Assembly (NCBI GenBank): GCA_002281555.1 | Contig: NCGJ01000009.1 | Span: forward strand, 44,267 to 108,266 | DNA length: 64,000 bases | Direction: 5' to 3' | Source: Hydrogenophilales bacterium 28-61-23 | Lineage (GTDB): Bacteria; Pseudomonadota; Gammaproteobacteria; Burkholderiales; Thiobacillaceae | In this document: positions 34,542 to 43,489 of the stretch, in pieces | Layout of the letters: every line of letters begins with the position of its first letter | How positions within the stretch are numbered: the first letter of the stretch is position 1 | Translations under genes and position numbers: made by a program | The notes under the pieces: generated by a model | Database searches by the model: none | What the model saw: the letters and a program-made list of their open reading frames with translations, nothing else | What the model was told of the DNA's origin: nothing

Positions 34542-36203
34542 ATGATCGACGCCAAAAAGGCGCCTGTGCCAGGCGCCTTTTTCATTTCCAAGCAAGTGGG
34601 CAGCCTTGGCCCCGTGGCTGTCGCAACGCTGCTCGCGCTGCTGACCTTGATCCCGGTCGCGGTAGTCGCATCCGCCATGCTGCACCCGGATCAAACCATC
34701 TGGGACCACCTCTGGCATCACGTTCTGCCTGAACTGCTGGTCAACACGCTGTGGCTGGCGCTCGGCGTCAGCATCGGCGTCAGCGTGCTGGGAACCGGCC
34801 TGGCCTGGCTGACCGCCGCCTGCGAATTCCCCGGCCGCAAATTCTTCAGTTGGGCGCTGTTGTTGCCGCTCGCCCTGCCCGCCTACGTCACCGCCTTCGT
34901 CTGGATCGGCCTGCTCGATTTCACCGGCGTCTTGCCAACCTGGCTGCGCGAAAGCTGGGGCATCACGCAACTGCCGCCGATCCGTTCGCGCGGCGGCGTC
35001 ATTCTGGTCATGATCCTGGCGCTGTATCCCTATGTTTATCTGACCGCCCGCGCCGCCTTTCAGGGCCAGGGCCGGCGCTTGCTGGAGGCCGCGCAATCGC
35101 TCGGCATCAGCCGTCGCCGCGCGTTCTTCAAAATCGCCCTGCCGATGGCACGGCCGGGTATCGTCGCCGGCCTTTCGCTGGCCTTGATGGAAACCCTGGC
35201 CGACTTCGGCACCGTCTCAGTGTTCAACTACAACACCTTCACCACGGCGATCTATCAAGCTTGGTTCTCGATGTTTTCGCTGCCCGCCGCCAGCCAGCTC
35301 GCCACCATCCTGATCTGCTTCGTGCTGGCGCTGGTCACGCTGGAACAACTCTCGCGCAACGGCGCACGCTATGCCACCTCGGCGCGCGGCGGTGGCGGCG
35401 CGCGCCGCATCGTCCTCAGCGGCGCCAACGCGCTCATGGCGACGAGCGCCGCCGGGCTGGTTTTCCTGCTCGCCTTCGTCATCCCGATCGGCCAATTGCT
35501 GGCCTGGACGCATAACGTCATGGCGACCGATCTGGATGCCCGTTACCTCGATTTCGCCTGGCATTCGCTGATGCTCGCCGGCCTGGGCGCGGTTTTGGTG
35601 GTCAGCCTGGCACTGGCGCTGGCTTACGCCCAACGGCTGCGGCCGACACCCGCAATGCAGTTCAGCGCGCGCTTGGCCACGATAGGCTACGCGCTGCCCG
35701 GCGCGGTACTGGCGGTCGGTTTCTACATTCCGGTCGCCGGTCTGGACAACCTGATCATCGACGCCTACAGAGACAGTACCGGCGAAGAAATCGGCCAGAT
35801 ACTCGGCGGCACGCTGGCGGTCATGCTGCTGGCCTATTGCGCGCGTTTTCTCGCGGTTGGCTTCGGCCCGGTCGAAACCGGTCTGGCCCGCATCACCCGC
35901 GGCATGGACGAAGCCGCCCAGGTGCTCGGCACCACCGGCCTGAAGCGATTGTTCCGCGTCCATCTGCCCATGCTGCGCGCGCCCCTGCTCGCCGCCACAG
36001 CACTCGCCTTCGTCGACATCATGAAGGAATTGCCGATCACATTGATGACCCGCCCATTCGGCTGGGACACCCTGGCCACCCGCGTGTTCGAGATGACCTC
36101 CGAAGGCGAATGGGAGCGCGCCGCGCTGCCCGCCGTCGCGATCTGCCTGGTCGGCCTGCTGCCCATCTTTTTCCTGGTGAAACACAGCGATGCTCGCACT
36201 TGA
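34542..36203 (+). CDS. fbpB: Fe(3+) ABC transporter permease (two fused halves)
   Basis: 553 residues with about 12 hydrophobic helices in two repeated halves, as in FbpB/SfuB. Each half has the EAA-loop pattern: LLEAAQSLGISRRRAFFKIALPMARPGI in the first (given in parts, E-A-x3-G-x9-P) and MDEAAQVLGTTGLKRLF...LPMLRAPL in the second. LMETLADFGTVSVFNY is typical of iron permeases. The start ATG 34542 has a poor binding site, and a strong terminator-like hairpin lies within codons 5-14, so a downstream GTG start is possible. Its 3' end overlaps the ATPase gene by 14 bases. Confidence 0.92.
   Translation: MIDAKKAPVPGAFFISKQVGSLGPVAVATLLALLTLIPVAVVASAMLHPDQTIWDHLWHHVLPELLVNTLWLALGVSIGVSVLGTGLAWLTAACEFPGRKFFSWALLLPLALPAYVTAFVWIGLLDFTGVLPTWLRESWGITQLPPIRSRGGVILVMILALYPYVYLTARAAFQGQGRRLLEAAQSLGISRRRAFFKIALPMARPGIVAGLSLALMETLADFGTVSVFNYNTFTTAIYQAWFSMFSLPAASQLATILICFVLALVTLEQLSRNGARYATSARGGGGARRIVLSGANALMATSAAGLVFLLAFVIPIGQLLAWTHNVMATDLDARYLDFAWHSLMLAGLGAVLVVSLALALAYAQRLRPTPAMQFSARLATIGYALPGAVLAVGFYIPVAGLDNLIIDAYRDSTGEEIGQILGGTLAVMLLAYCARFLAVGFGPVETGLARITRGMDEAAQVLGTTGLKRLFRVHLPMLRAPLLAATALAFVDIMKELPITLMTRPFGWDTLATRVFEMTSEGEWERAALPAVAICLVGLLPIFFLVKHSDART
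34554..34582 (+). terminator. Terminator-like hairpin inside the first codons of fbpB
   Basis: Twelve-base perfect arms AAAAAGGCGCCT / AGGCGCCTTTTT (34554-34565, 34571-34582) around GTGCC: a GC stem with a T5 run. It sits between fbpA and the membrane part of fbpB, suited to attenuating read-through so that binding protein is made in excess. Confidence 0.8.
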
Positions 36204-37251
36204 TCATGTCGCCCAGTCGTATGGCTCAAAGCCCGTCCTGTCGGACGTTTCCTTCGTGCTCTCGCCCGGCCAGATCGGCTGCCTGCTCGGCCCTTCCGGC
36301 TGCGGCAAGACCACCGCGCTGCGGCTGATCGCCGGCTTCGAAAAACTGTCCGCCGGCGAGATACGCATCGGCGCGGAAATCGTCAGCCATCCTGGTCACA
36401 GTCTGGCGCCGGAACAACGCCGCGTCGGCCTGGTGTTCCAGGATTACGCCCTGTTTCCCCATCTCAGCGTCGAGCAAAACATCGCCTTCGGCCTGTCCGC
36501 CCTGCCCGCCACCGACCGGCGCATGCGGGTCGCGGAAATGCTCGATCTGGTCGGTCTCGACCATGAAGCGACCGCCTATCCGCACCAGCTTTCCGGCGGC
36601 CAGCAACAGCGCGTCGCCCTGGCCCGCGCCCTGGCGCCCCGGCCGCGCCTGTTGCTGCTGGACGAACCGTTCTCCAACCTGGATGTGGAGTTGCGCGAAA
36701 AACTCTCGCTGGAAGTGCGCGACATCCTCAAACAGGAAGCCATCACCGCCCTGCTGGTCACCCACGACCAGCACGAAGCCTTCGCCATGGCCGACGTGAT
36801 CGGCGTCATGAACAAGGGCGTCATCCAGCAATGGGACACGCCCTACAACCTCTACCATCAACCGACCAACCGCTTCGTCGCCGATTTCGTCGGCCAGGGC
36901 GTCCTGCTGACCGGCAACGTTCTGAACAGCCGCCAGGTCGAAATCGCGCTCGGCGTGCTCGAAGGCAAGGTCGATGGCGAATGCAGCGAGGAAGGCGGCT
37001 GCGTCAAATGCGAGAAGGGTTGCCAGGTCGACGTCCTGATCCGCCCCGACGACATCATCCACGACGACAGCAGCCTGCTGATGGCGGAAGTCGAACGCAA
37101 GGCGTTTCGTGGTTCGGACTTCCTCTACACGCTGAAACTGCCCGGCGGCGGCCACGTGCTGGCGCAGGTCGATTCGCACCACAACCACGCCATCGGCGAA
37201 AGAATCGGCATCCGCCTCGGCATCGACCATGTCGTCGCGTTCCGCAAATGA
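36190..37251 (+). CDS. fbpC: Fe(3+) ABC transporter ATPase with four-cysteine motif
   Basis: 353 residues. Walker A GPSGCGKTT (34-42), Q-loop VFQDYALFPHLSV, signature LSGGQQQRVALARALA, Walker B LLLLDEPFSNLD and H-loop LLVTHDQHEAFAMAD. The C-terminal regulatory region (from ~240) has an insertion C265-x5-C271-x2-C274-x3-C278 (ECSEEGGCVKCEKGC) that could bind metal. Overlaps permease by 14 bases and the next gene by four (ATGA). It powers iron import with FbpA and FbpB. Confidence 0.95.
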   Translation: MLALDHVAQSYGSKPVLSDVSFVLSPGQIGCLLGPSGCGKTTALRLIAGFEKLSAGEIRIGAEIVSHPGHSLAPEQRRVGLVFQDYALFPHLSVEQNIAFGLSALPATDRRMRVAEMLDLVGLDHEATAYPHQLSGGQQQRVALARALAPRPRLLLLDEPFSNLDVELREKLSLEVRDILKQEAITALLVTHDQHEAFAMADVIGVMNKGVIQQWDTPYNLYHQPTNRFVADFVGQGVLLTGNVLNSRQVEIALGVLEGKVDGECSEEGGCVKCEKGCQVDVLIRPDDIIHDDSSLLMAEVERKAFRGSDFLYTLKLPGGGHVLAQVDSHHNHAIGERIGIRLGIDHVVAFRK

Positions 37252-38807
37252 TGCCGCCGCTCATCACCGGCCTGCTCAAACCCGCTGCCTACCCGCATCC
37301 GGCCAATACGCCACGCCTGATCGAAACGCATATTTCCTGGGTCATCCTGGCCGGCGAATTCGCCTACAAGATCAAAAAACCGCTCGATCTCGGCTTTCTC
37401 GACTTCTCCAGTCTCGATAAACGCCGCCACTTCTGCGAAGAGGAAATCCGCCTCAATACGCGGCTTGCCCCAGATATTTATCTGGGCGTGGTGGCTATCA
37501 CCGGCACACCGGAAGAGCCGCTTATCGAAGGCACCGGCGCGGCCATCGAGTGGGCGGTGAAAATGCGCGCCTTCCCGGCCGACGCCACGCTGGATCGAGA
37601 GCCGGAAATCACTATCGAACAGATCGACGCCATCGCCGACCGGATCGCGGCGTTCCACGAAAACATCGCCATCGCCCCGGCCGAATCCGCATACGGTGCG
37701 CCGGAATCGGTGAGCGAACCGGTGGCGGTGAATTTCGCCCAACTACGCAAGTTGCTCCCCTTGCTCGATGGCGAAACATTCAAAACGCTGCTCGACCGCC
37801 TGCAAACCTGGAGCCAAACCGAAAGCGAACGCCTCGCCGTACACTTCATCGCCCGCAAAACCAACGGCTACATCCGCGAATGCCACGGCGATCTGCATAT
37901 GGGCAACATCGCTTGGGTGGACGGCAAACCACTCATTTTCGACGCGCTCGAATTCAATCCCGCGCTGCGCCATATCGACGTCATCAGCGAAATCGCCTTC
38001 CTGGCCATGGACTTGCGCCATCGCGACCGCGACGACCTGGCCTGGCGTCTGCTCAACCGTTATCTGGACCAAACCGGTGACATCGACGGCCTCGCCGCCC
38101 TGCCCTATTACCAGGTCTACCGCGCCCTGGTGCGCGCCAAAGTCGCCGCCATCCAGGCCAGCCAGGCGGGCGCGGATTTCGCCGAATGCCTGCGCTACCT
38201 GGAACTCGCCAACCGACTCGCGCACGACCGCCGGCCCGCGCTGGTCTTGATGCACGGTGTCTCCGGCTCCGGCAAAACCTGGCTATCGCAACACCTGCTG
38301 GAGCAACTCGGCGGCATCCGCCTGCGTTCGGATGTCACCCGCAAACGCCTGTTCGGCCTCAAGCCATTGCAAGACAGTTCCGCCGACTTTTCCAACACTC
38401 CCGGCGGCATCTACACGCAAGCAGCCAGCGCCCGCACCCTCACCACACTGCTCGACGCTGCGCGCGCTTCGCTGGCCGCCGGCTTTTTGACCCTCGTCGA
38501 TGCCACCTTCATTCATCGCACTTGGCGCGCACCGTTCCAGGCGCTGGCCGAAGAAATCGGCATCGCCTGGCAAATCGTCTCGGTCGAAGCGCCCTCCGAT
38601 GTCCTGCGCGCCCGCATCGCCCAACGCCGGCTTAGCGGCGCCGATGCGTCCGAAGCCGATCAATCGGTGCTCGACTCGCAACTCGCCAACCTGCAACCGT
38701 TCAGCCCGGAAGAAAGCGTTCACGTCCTGCATCTTGGCAGCGGCTGGACGGTGGCGGACGCCATCGCTCAATTGCGCGCGGCGCTCAACATTCAGCCCAA
38801 ACCATGA
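37248..38807 (+). CDS. Aminoglycoside-phosphotransferase-like kinase fused to P-loop kinase
   Basis: 519 residues from ATG 37248 (ATG 37251 equally possible); both overlap the fbpC stop. Residues ~1-320 are an APH/choline-kinase-like fold (ETHISWVILAGEFAYKIKKP, catalytic loop ECHGDLHMGNIAWVDG, metal site IFDALEFNP). Residues ~325-519 are a P-loop kinase (MHGVSGSGKTWLSQHLLEQ, then LRSDVTRKRLFG and VDATFIHRTWR). The same architecture is widespread in proteobacteria under the COG2187/COG0645 description, substrate unknown. It overlaps feoA by four bases, so it is translated with iron genes on both sides, but a role in iron handling is only inferred. Confidence 0.9.
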   Translation: MMPPLITGLLKPAAYPHPANTPRLIETHISWVILAGEFAYKIKKPLDLGFLDFSSLDKRRHFCEEEIRLNTRLAPDIYLGVVAITGTPEEPLIEGTGAAIEWAVKMRAFPADATLDREPEITIEQIDAIADRIAAFHENIAIAPAESAYGAPESVSEPVAVNFAQLRKLLPLLDGETFKTLLDRLQTWSQTESERLAVHFIARKTNGYIRECHGDLHMGNIAWVDGKPLIFDALEFNPALRHIDVISEIAFLAMDLRHRDRDDLAWRLLNRYLDQTGDIDGLAALPYYQVYRALVRAKVAAIQASQAGADFAECLRYLELANRLAHDRRPALVLMHGVSGSGKTWLSQHLLEQLGGIRLRSDVTRKRLFGLKPLQDSSADFSNTPGGIYTQAASARTLTTLLDAARASLAAGFLTLVDATFIHRTWRAPFQALAEEIGIAWQIVSVEAPSDVLRARIAQRRLSGADASEADQSVLDSQLANLQPFSPEESVHVLHLGSGWTVADAIAQLRAALNIQPKP

Positions 38808-39085
38808 CCAAATTCTGTTCCCTGAACACCGTCCCGGCCGGCCGCTGCTACATCATCATGCGCATCGACGCCGATGCCGATCTCTCCGCCCGCATGCGCG
38901 CGCTTGGCCTGCAACCCGGCCGGCGCATCCAGGTCATGCGCCGCTCGCCGTTCCATGGTCCGATCCAGGTACGCTCCGGCCAGACCGACATCATCATCCG
39001 CCGCGCCGATGCCGCCGCCATCCATGTGCGGCCATGCGACCCGAACATCGAACACAGCCCCGCCAACGAACCCGAGTGCAACTGA
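38804..39085 (+). CDS. feoA: Ferrous iron transport protein A
   Basis: 93 residues with the SH3-like FeoA fold: LNTVPAGRCYIIMRIDAD, ARMRALGLQPGRRIQVMRRSP, PIQVRSGQTDIIIRRADAAAI. FeoA is a small cytosolic partner of FeoB. Start overlaps the kinase stop by four bases; stop is one base before feoB. The C-terminal ~20 residues (CDPNIEHSPANEPECN) are longer than usual. Confidence 0.95.
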   Translation: MTKFCSLNTVPAGRCYIIMRIDADADLSARMRALGLQPGRRIQVMRRSPFHGPIQVRSGQTDIIIRRADAAAIHVRPCDPNIEHSPANEPECN

Positions 39086-39086
39086 G

Positions 39087-40877
39087 ATGAGCAAACGCAT
39101 CGCTCTGGTCGGCATGCCCAACACCGGCAAGTCCACCCTGTTCAACCGCCTCACCGGCGCCGGCGCGCGCGTCGGCAACTGGCCCGGGCTGACGGTGGAG
39201 TTGCTGTCGGCCAAGCTGCTGCTGGGCGACAGCATGGTGGAACTGGTCGACCTGCCCGGCCTGCACAACCTGCACGGGTTTTCCGAGGACGAACGCGTCG
39301 CGCGACATTTCATCGAGACCCAGCCGGTCAATGGCCTGCTGGTCGTGCTCAACGCCACCCAGCTCGAACGCCAACTCGCGCTGGTGCTGCAACTCAAGGC
39401 GCTCGGCCTGCCCATGCTGCTGGTGCTGAACATGGCCGACGAAGCCGCCAGCCGCGGCATCCGCATCCAGGTCGAAACCCTGTCGGCAAGCCTCGGCCTG
39501 CCGATCAGCCTGGTCAGTGCCAAACACGGCCAGGGCGTGCCGGAACTGCGCCAGGCGCTGACCGCCTGGCTGCGCCAATACCCAACACCGATCACCGCGC
39601 AAGCCCGCGTGCTGGCCGAAGACGACAACATCGAACACACCCTCGACACGCTGCTGGCGCAAACCGTGCACGTTCCACCCGTGCTGTCGCCCTCGCACAC
39701 CGACCGGCTCGACCACTTCCTGCTGCATCCCTGGCTCGGATTGCCGCTGTTTTTGCTGATCATGCTCGGCGTCTTCCAGGTCGTCTACGGACTCGGCACC
39801 CCGTTGCAGGACGGCCTTGGCTGGTTGCTCGACGCGCTCAAAACGCGCTGGCTCGCCCCCGCCATTTCCGGTTTGCCGGCCTGGGCGATCAGCTTTTTGC
39901 TCGAAGGCCTCTACGACGGCATCGGCACCGTGATGACCTTCCTGCCCATCATCGTCGTGTTCTTCCTGGCCATGGCGGTGGTCGAAGACAGCGGCTACCT
40001 CGCCCGCGCCGCCTTCCTGATGGACGCGCTGATGTCGCGCATGGGCCTGGATGGCCGCGCCTTCGTCCTCCAGTTGATGGGCTTCGGCTGCAACGTCCCG
40101 GCCATGATGGGCGCCCGCGTCATCCGCAGCCGCGCCCAGCGCATCCTGACCATGATGACCATCCCGTTCTCGCTCTGCTCGGCGCGGCTGCAGGTCTTCC
40201 TGTTCTTCACCACCGCCGTGTTCTCGCCGCGCGCCGCGCCCTGGGTGCTGTTCAGCCTGTACGTCATCAGCTTCGCCGTCACCTTCCTCACCGCCTGGAT
40301 CTGGCGCGGCCGCGCCCGCAAAGGCGCCGACCCCTTGCTGATGGAACTGCCGCCCTACCGCCTGCCCACCGTCTCGGTGCTGGCGCGGCAATCGCTGCGC
40401 GAATCCGGCCACTTCCTGCGCCAGGCCGGCGGCTTCATCATCCTCGGCGTCGCCCTGGTCTGGTTCCTCACCCACTTCCCGCTCGGCGCCGCCCCGGCCA
40501 GCCCCGCCACGCTGGCCGGCCGACTCGCCGGCTGGATGGAACCGATCTTCAGCCCGCTCGGCATCGACCAGTTGCTGTCCATCGCCCTGCTGTTCGGTTT
40601 CGTCGCCAAGGAAGTCGTCATCGGCGCGCTCGCCGTCATCTACGGCGCCGGCGGCGACCAACTCTCCGGCATCCTGGCGCAACGTCTGGACTGGATACAG
40701 GCCTACAGCTTCATGCTGTTCACCCTGGTCTACACCCCCTGCCTGTCGGCCCTCGCCACGCTACGCCGCGAAGCCGGCGGCAGCCGCTACATGTGGGCCT
40801 CGCTGGTCTGGTCGCTCGGCATCGCCTGGCTGCTCAGTTTCGCGTTCTACCAGACGGCGCGGGCGTTGACGCAGTAA
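39087..40877 (+). CDS. feoB: Ferrous iron transport protein B
   Basis: 596 residues. N-terminal G-protein domain: G1 GMPNTGKSTLFN, G2/switch region GNWPGLTVE, G3 DLPG, G4 NMAD. Then the membrane part with gate motifs GFGCNVPAMMGARVIRS and EDSGYLARAAFLMD. It is shorter than E. coli FeoB (~770) and lacks a long C-terminal tail. ATG 39087 is one base after the feoA stop. It imports Fe(II); Fe(III) uptake genes in the same run provide the oxidised route. Confidence 0.95.
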   Translation: MSKRIALVGMPNTGKSTLFNRLTGAGARVGNWPGLTVELLSAKLLLGDSMVELVDLPGLHNLHGFSEDERVARHFIETQPVNGLLVVLNATQLERQLALVLQLKALGLPMLLVLNMADEAASRGIRIQVETLSASLGLPISLVSAKHGQGVPELRQALTAWLRQYPTPITAQARVLAEDDNIEHTLDTLLAQTVHVPPVLSPSHTDRLDHFLLHPWLGLPLFLLIMLGVFQVVYGLGTPLQDGLGWLLDALKTRWLAPAISGLPAWAISFLLEGLYDGIGTVMTFLPIIVVFFLAMAVVEDSGYLARAAFLMDALMSRMGLDGRAFVLQLMGFGCNVPAMMGARVIRSRAQRILTMMTIPFSLCSARLQVFLFFTTAVFSPRAAPWVLFSLYVISFAVTFLTAWIWRGRARKGADPLLMELPPYRLPTVSVLARQSLRESGHFLRQAGGFIILGVALVWFLTHFPLGAAPASPATLAGRLAGWMEPIFSPLGIDQLLSIALLFGFVAKEVVIGALAVIYGAGGDQLSGILAQRLDWIQAYSFMLFTLVYTPCLSALATLRREAGGSRYMWASLVWSLGIAWLLSFAFYQTARALTQ

Positions 40878-40936
40878 GCGGCGGCCCCCGCCTGGCAGCG
40901 CCGGCTACGATGTCCGTCCGAGTCGGATCGGGCTGT

Positions 40937-41302
40937 TCACACCAGCGCCAGATAAGCCGCCAGCACCAGCCCCATGATAGCGATCGCCAGATTGCTCAAT
41001 ACCGGCGCGTTCACCCAGTAACCCTCGGGAATTTCCCCCGCGCCCAGGGTTGCCACCACCTTGCGGTATTGCCGTACCGACAGCACTAGCATGGCCACGC
41101 CCAACAGGATGAAAGCAATGCCGATGATCAGGGAAACGCTGTAATGCCGCGGCCCGCTCTCGTGTTTCATCACCACATGCAGGAACAGGCCGAAACGTTC
41201 GACCAGGAATCCGAAACCCATCAACGCAATCGCGGTGCGGTTCCAGGCCAGCAGCGTTCGTTCGGTGGCGAACAGGACGCGAGGATCATTGAGGTAGGAC
41301 AT
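40937..41302 (-). CDS. DUF202 family small membrane protein
   Basis: 121 residues with three hydrophobic helices. The N-terminus LFATERTLLAWNRTAIALMGFGF is the DUF202 hallmark (ERTxLAWxRT). Function unknown in the family. Downstream on the same strand as the small membrane protein and DegQ-like protease; 83 bases separate it from the former. Confidence 0.92.
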   Translation of the reverse strand: MSYLNDPRVLFATERTLLAWNRTAIALMGFGFLVERFGLFLHVVMKHESGPRHYSVSLIIGIAFILLGVAMLVLSVRQYRKVVATLGAGEIPEGYWVNAPVLSNLAIAIMGLVLAAYLALV

Positions 41303-41385
41303 GGAAGTTCAGCTTCCGGTTGAGGAAAAGATTTTGGCTCCGGGCAGCCGCCCGCGCACCGATAAAAGAGTAGCCCGCAACCTGC

Positions 41386-41784
41386 TCAACCGATGCCATA
41401 AGCCAGGATCAGGCTGGACAGCATGACCAGCAGCAAGCCGGCCAGAAAGAACGACTCGGCCCAGTTCTCCAACCTGGCCGATTGCCTCTGGAAGCGCAGA
41501 GAGGCATAAGACAGCGCGACGCTGGCCAGGAAGATCAGGCTGTCGATGGCCAGCACCTCGTCGACCAGGCTCGACCAGCCCTGCCTGGGCAGGAGTTTGA
41601 CCAGGCTGAGGGACATGATGCAGACCCCGACCAGATTGGCGGAAGTGGGCAGGATATGGGATGAAAAGCCGCCATTGGCATTGGCGCCGACAGCCCTTAT
41701 CGGATGCCGCGCGCTTTTCATATCTGGCCGGACGTTACGATGGGATGCGTTGGCGGTTGCGTTGTTGGATGCGTTATTTCGCAC
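41386..41784 (-). CDS. Unrecognised three-helix membrane protein
   Basis: 132 residues from GTG 41784, chosen because a perfect AAGGAGG lies seven bases upstream inside the end of degQ. The first ~45 residues are polar (Asn, Arg rich), then hydrophobic segments NLVGVCIMSLSLVKLL, LIFLASVALSYASL and FFLAGLLLVMLSSLILAYGI. No known domain. Probably translated with degQ. Confidence 0.75.
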   Translation of the reverse strand: MRNNASNNATANASHRNVRPDMKSARHPIRAVGANANGGFSSHILPTSANLVGVCIMSLSLVKLLPRQGWSSLVDEVLAIDSLIFLASVALSYASLRFQRQSARLENWAESFFLAGLLLVMLSSLILAYGIG

Positions 41785-41787
41785 AGT

Positions 41788-43290
41788 TCAGCCTCCTTCG
41801 CCCAGGTTGAGCGGCACGAACAATTTGGCCTCGCCGCGCTGCAGAAGCAGTGCGATATGTTTGCCCGCCTTAGCCGCCTGGGCGCGCAACGCCTCCACGC
41901 TATGCAGCGGCACGCCATTGAGCGCGAGGATGATATCGCCGTCCTGGATGCCCGCTCGCGCGGCGGGGCCGGTGATACCCAACACCAACAGGCCGTCATC
42001 GACACCGGCCTGTTGCCGTTCTTCCGGGCTGAGCGGGCGCAGGGCGAGGCCCAGGTGTCCCGTGTCCGGCTGCTTGTCCAGCGCCACCCTAGTCTCCTGG
42101 GCCAGTTCGCCGACCCGCACCGAGACCTTGAGTTCCTCCTTGTCGCGCCAGATTTTCAGGTCGGCTGTCGTGCCGGGTTTCATGGCCGCGATCAGCGGCG
42201 GCAGCTCGCTCGATGCGGCAATGGCCTGCCCCGCCGCGGCCAGGATGACGTCGCCCGCCTTGAGCCCGGCGTGCTGCGCGGGACTGCCCGGTTCAACCGC
42301 GCTGATCAGCGCTCCGGCGGGTTTGCTCAAATGGAAGGACTGGGCCAGGTTCATGTTCATTTCCTGGATGGTCACGCCCAGTCGGCCGCGGGTGACCTTA
42401 CCCTCATGCAGTATCTGCTCCATGACCTGGACGGCGACGTCGATCGGGATGGCGAAAGACAGCCCCTGGTAACCGCCGGTACGGCTGTAAATCTGCGAGT
42501 TGATGCCGACGACTTCACCGCGCTGGTTGAATAACGGGCCGCCGGAGTTGCCCGGGTTGACCGCCACGTCGGTCTGGATGAAAGGCACGTAGCCTTCGTC
42601 CGGCAGCGCCCGCGCCTTGCCGGAGACAATGCCGGCGCTGGCGCTGTTCTCGAAGCCGAACGGCGAGCCGATGGCCAGAACCCATTCGCCAACCCGCACC
42701 GGCTCGGCCTTGCCCAGGTGAACGGTAGGCAGGCCATCGGCCTTAATGCGCAATACGGCGACATCGGCGAGCCGATCGACGCCGATGACCCTGGCCTTGA
42801 ACTCGCGCCGGTCGGTGAGTTTCACGATCACTTCGCGGGCGCCGTCGACGACATGCGCATTGGTCAGGATCACGCCGTCGGAACCGATGATGAAACCGGA
42901 ACCCTCGCCCCGCGCTGGCATGGGCTCTTGCGGAACCGAAATGCCGAAGCGGGGGAACAAGCGAAACAACGGGTCGTCCCGCGCATCCGCGTTGGACGCG
43001 TCCGCCCGCGCGAGTCCGGCAACCTGGATGTTGACTACCGCCGGGCCATAGGCTTGAACGATGCCGATGAAGTTCGGCAATCCGCCGGGCAAGACGACGG
43101 GGGCGGGCCGATCGATGCGTGACGCCCCGCCCGCCAGATTGGCGCCGATGTCGCGGCCATCCGTCGCATGGTTGAAATGCCATGCGCCATATCCCGCCGA
43201 TGCCAGCGCAAGCAATAAGGCGGTTGCCACAATGGGCGTCAGCTTGCCGCGTCCGATCGCCCGGCGGGGTTGATGCTCGATAGCTGCCAT
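41788..43290 (-). CDS. degQ: DegQ/DegP-type periplasmic serine endoprotease
   Basis: 500 residues from ATG 43290 (GGAGG six bases upstream). An N-terminal membrane anchor (LTPIVATALLLALASAGYGAW) may serve as signal. Trypsin-like triad: His in ILTNAHVVDG, Asp in RLADVAVLRI, Ser in PGNSGGPLF. Two PDZ domains follow, about 295-385 (TRGRLGVTIQEMN) and 400-490 (HLGLALRPLS...GPAARAGIQDGDIILALNG). Degrades or refolds damaged envelope proteins. A pair of PmrA/QseB-like boxes lies upstream. Confidence 0.93.
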   Translation of the reverse strand: MAAIEHQPRRAIGRGKLTPIVATALLLALASAGYGAWHFNHATDGRDIGANLAGGASRIDRPAPVVLPGGLPNFIGIVQAYGPAVVNIQVAGLARADASNADARDDPLFRLFPRFGISVPQEPMPARGEGSGFIIGSDGVILTNAHVVDGAREVIVKLTDRREFKARVIGVDRLADVAVLRIKADGLPTVHLGKAEPVRVGEWVLAIGSPFGFENSASAGIVSGKARALPDEGYVPFIQTDVAVNPGNSGGPLFNQRGEVVGINSQIYSRTGGYQGLSFAIPIDVAVQVMEQILHEGKVTRGRLGVTIQEMNMNLAQSFHLSKPAGALISAVEPGSPAQHAGLKAGDVILAAAGQAIAASSELPPLIAAMKPGTTADLKIWRDKEELKVSVRVGELAQETRVALDKQPDTGHLGLALRPLSPEERQQAGVDDGLLVLGITGPAARAGIQDGDIILALNGVPLHSVEALRAQAAKAGKHIALLLQRGEAKLFVPLNLGEGG

Positions 43291-43344
43291 GATGCCTCCG
43301 AAGGAAACGCGCACAACGACGTGCGATGGCAAAAGGCTAAGCGC

Positions 43345-43420
43345 GGTGGCTTAAAGCAAACTTATTGCGGCGAAGCACGCGGCAGGACGACTCAATCGAT
43401 AAGTTTGATTTAAGCCGCCG
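43345..43420. promoter_or_regulatory. Divergent PmrA/QseB-like boxes between degQ and a small exported protein gene
   Basis: Arms 43345-43366 and 43399-43420 form a 22-base inverted repeat with about two mismatches. Each arm, read towards the centre, carries CTTAAA-N5-CTTAT(T/C) (CTTAAAGCAAACTTATT on +, CTTAAATCAAACTTATC on -), close to the PmrA consensus YTTAAK-N5-YTTAAK. One box faces each divergent gene. The response regulator at 47958-48626 is a candidate binder. Confidence 0.6.
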
Positions 43421-43489
43421 TCTCTAGAGTGAACCGCACGGCCAGCCAACCGACTGCGCCGTCAATTCAACCTTATCTCTGGAGTCATC

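Noticed and set aside
38994..40682. A 562-codon open frame antisense to feoB
   Set aside because: Composition is dominated by Glu, Gln, Gly and Asp from complementary codons; FeoB signatures on the plus strand are complete.
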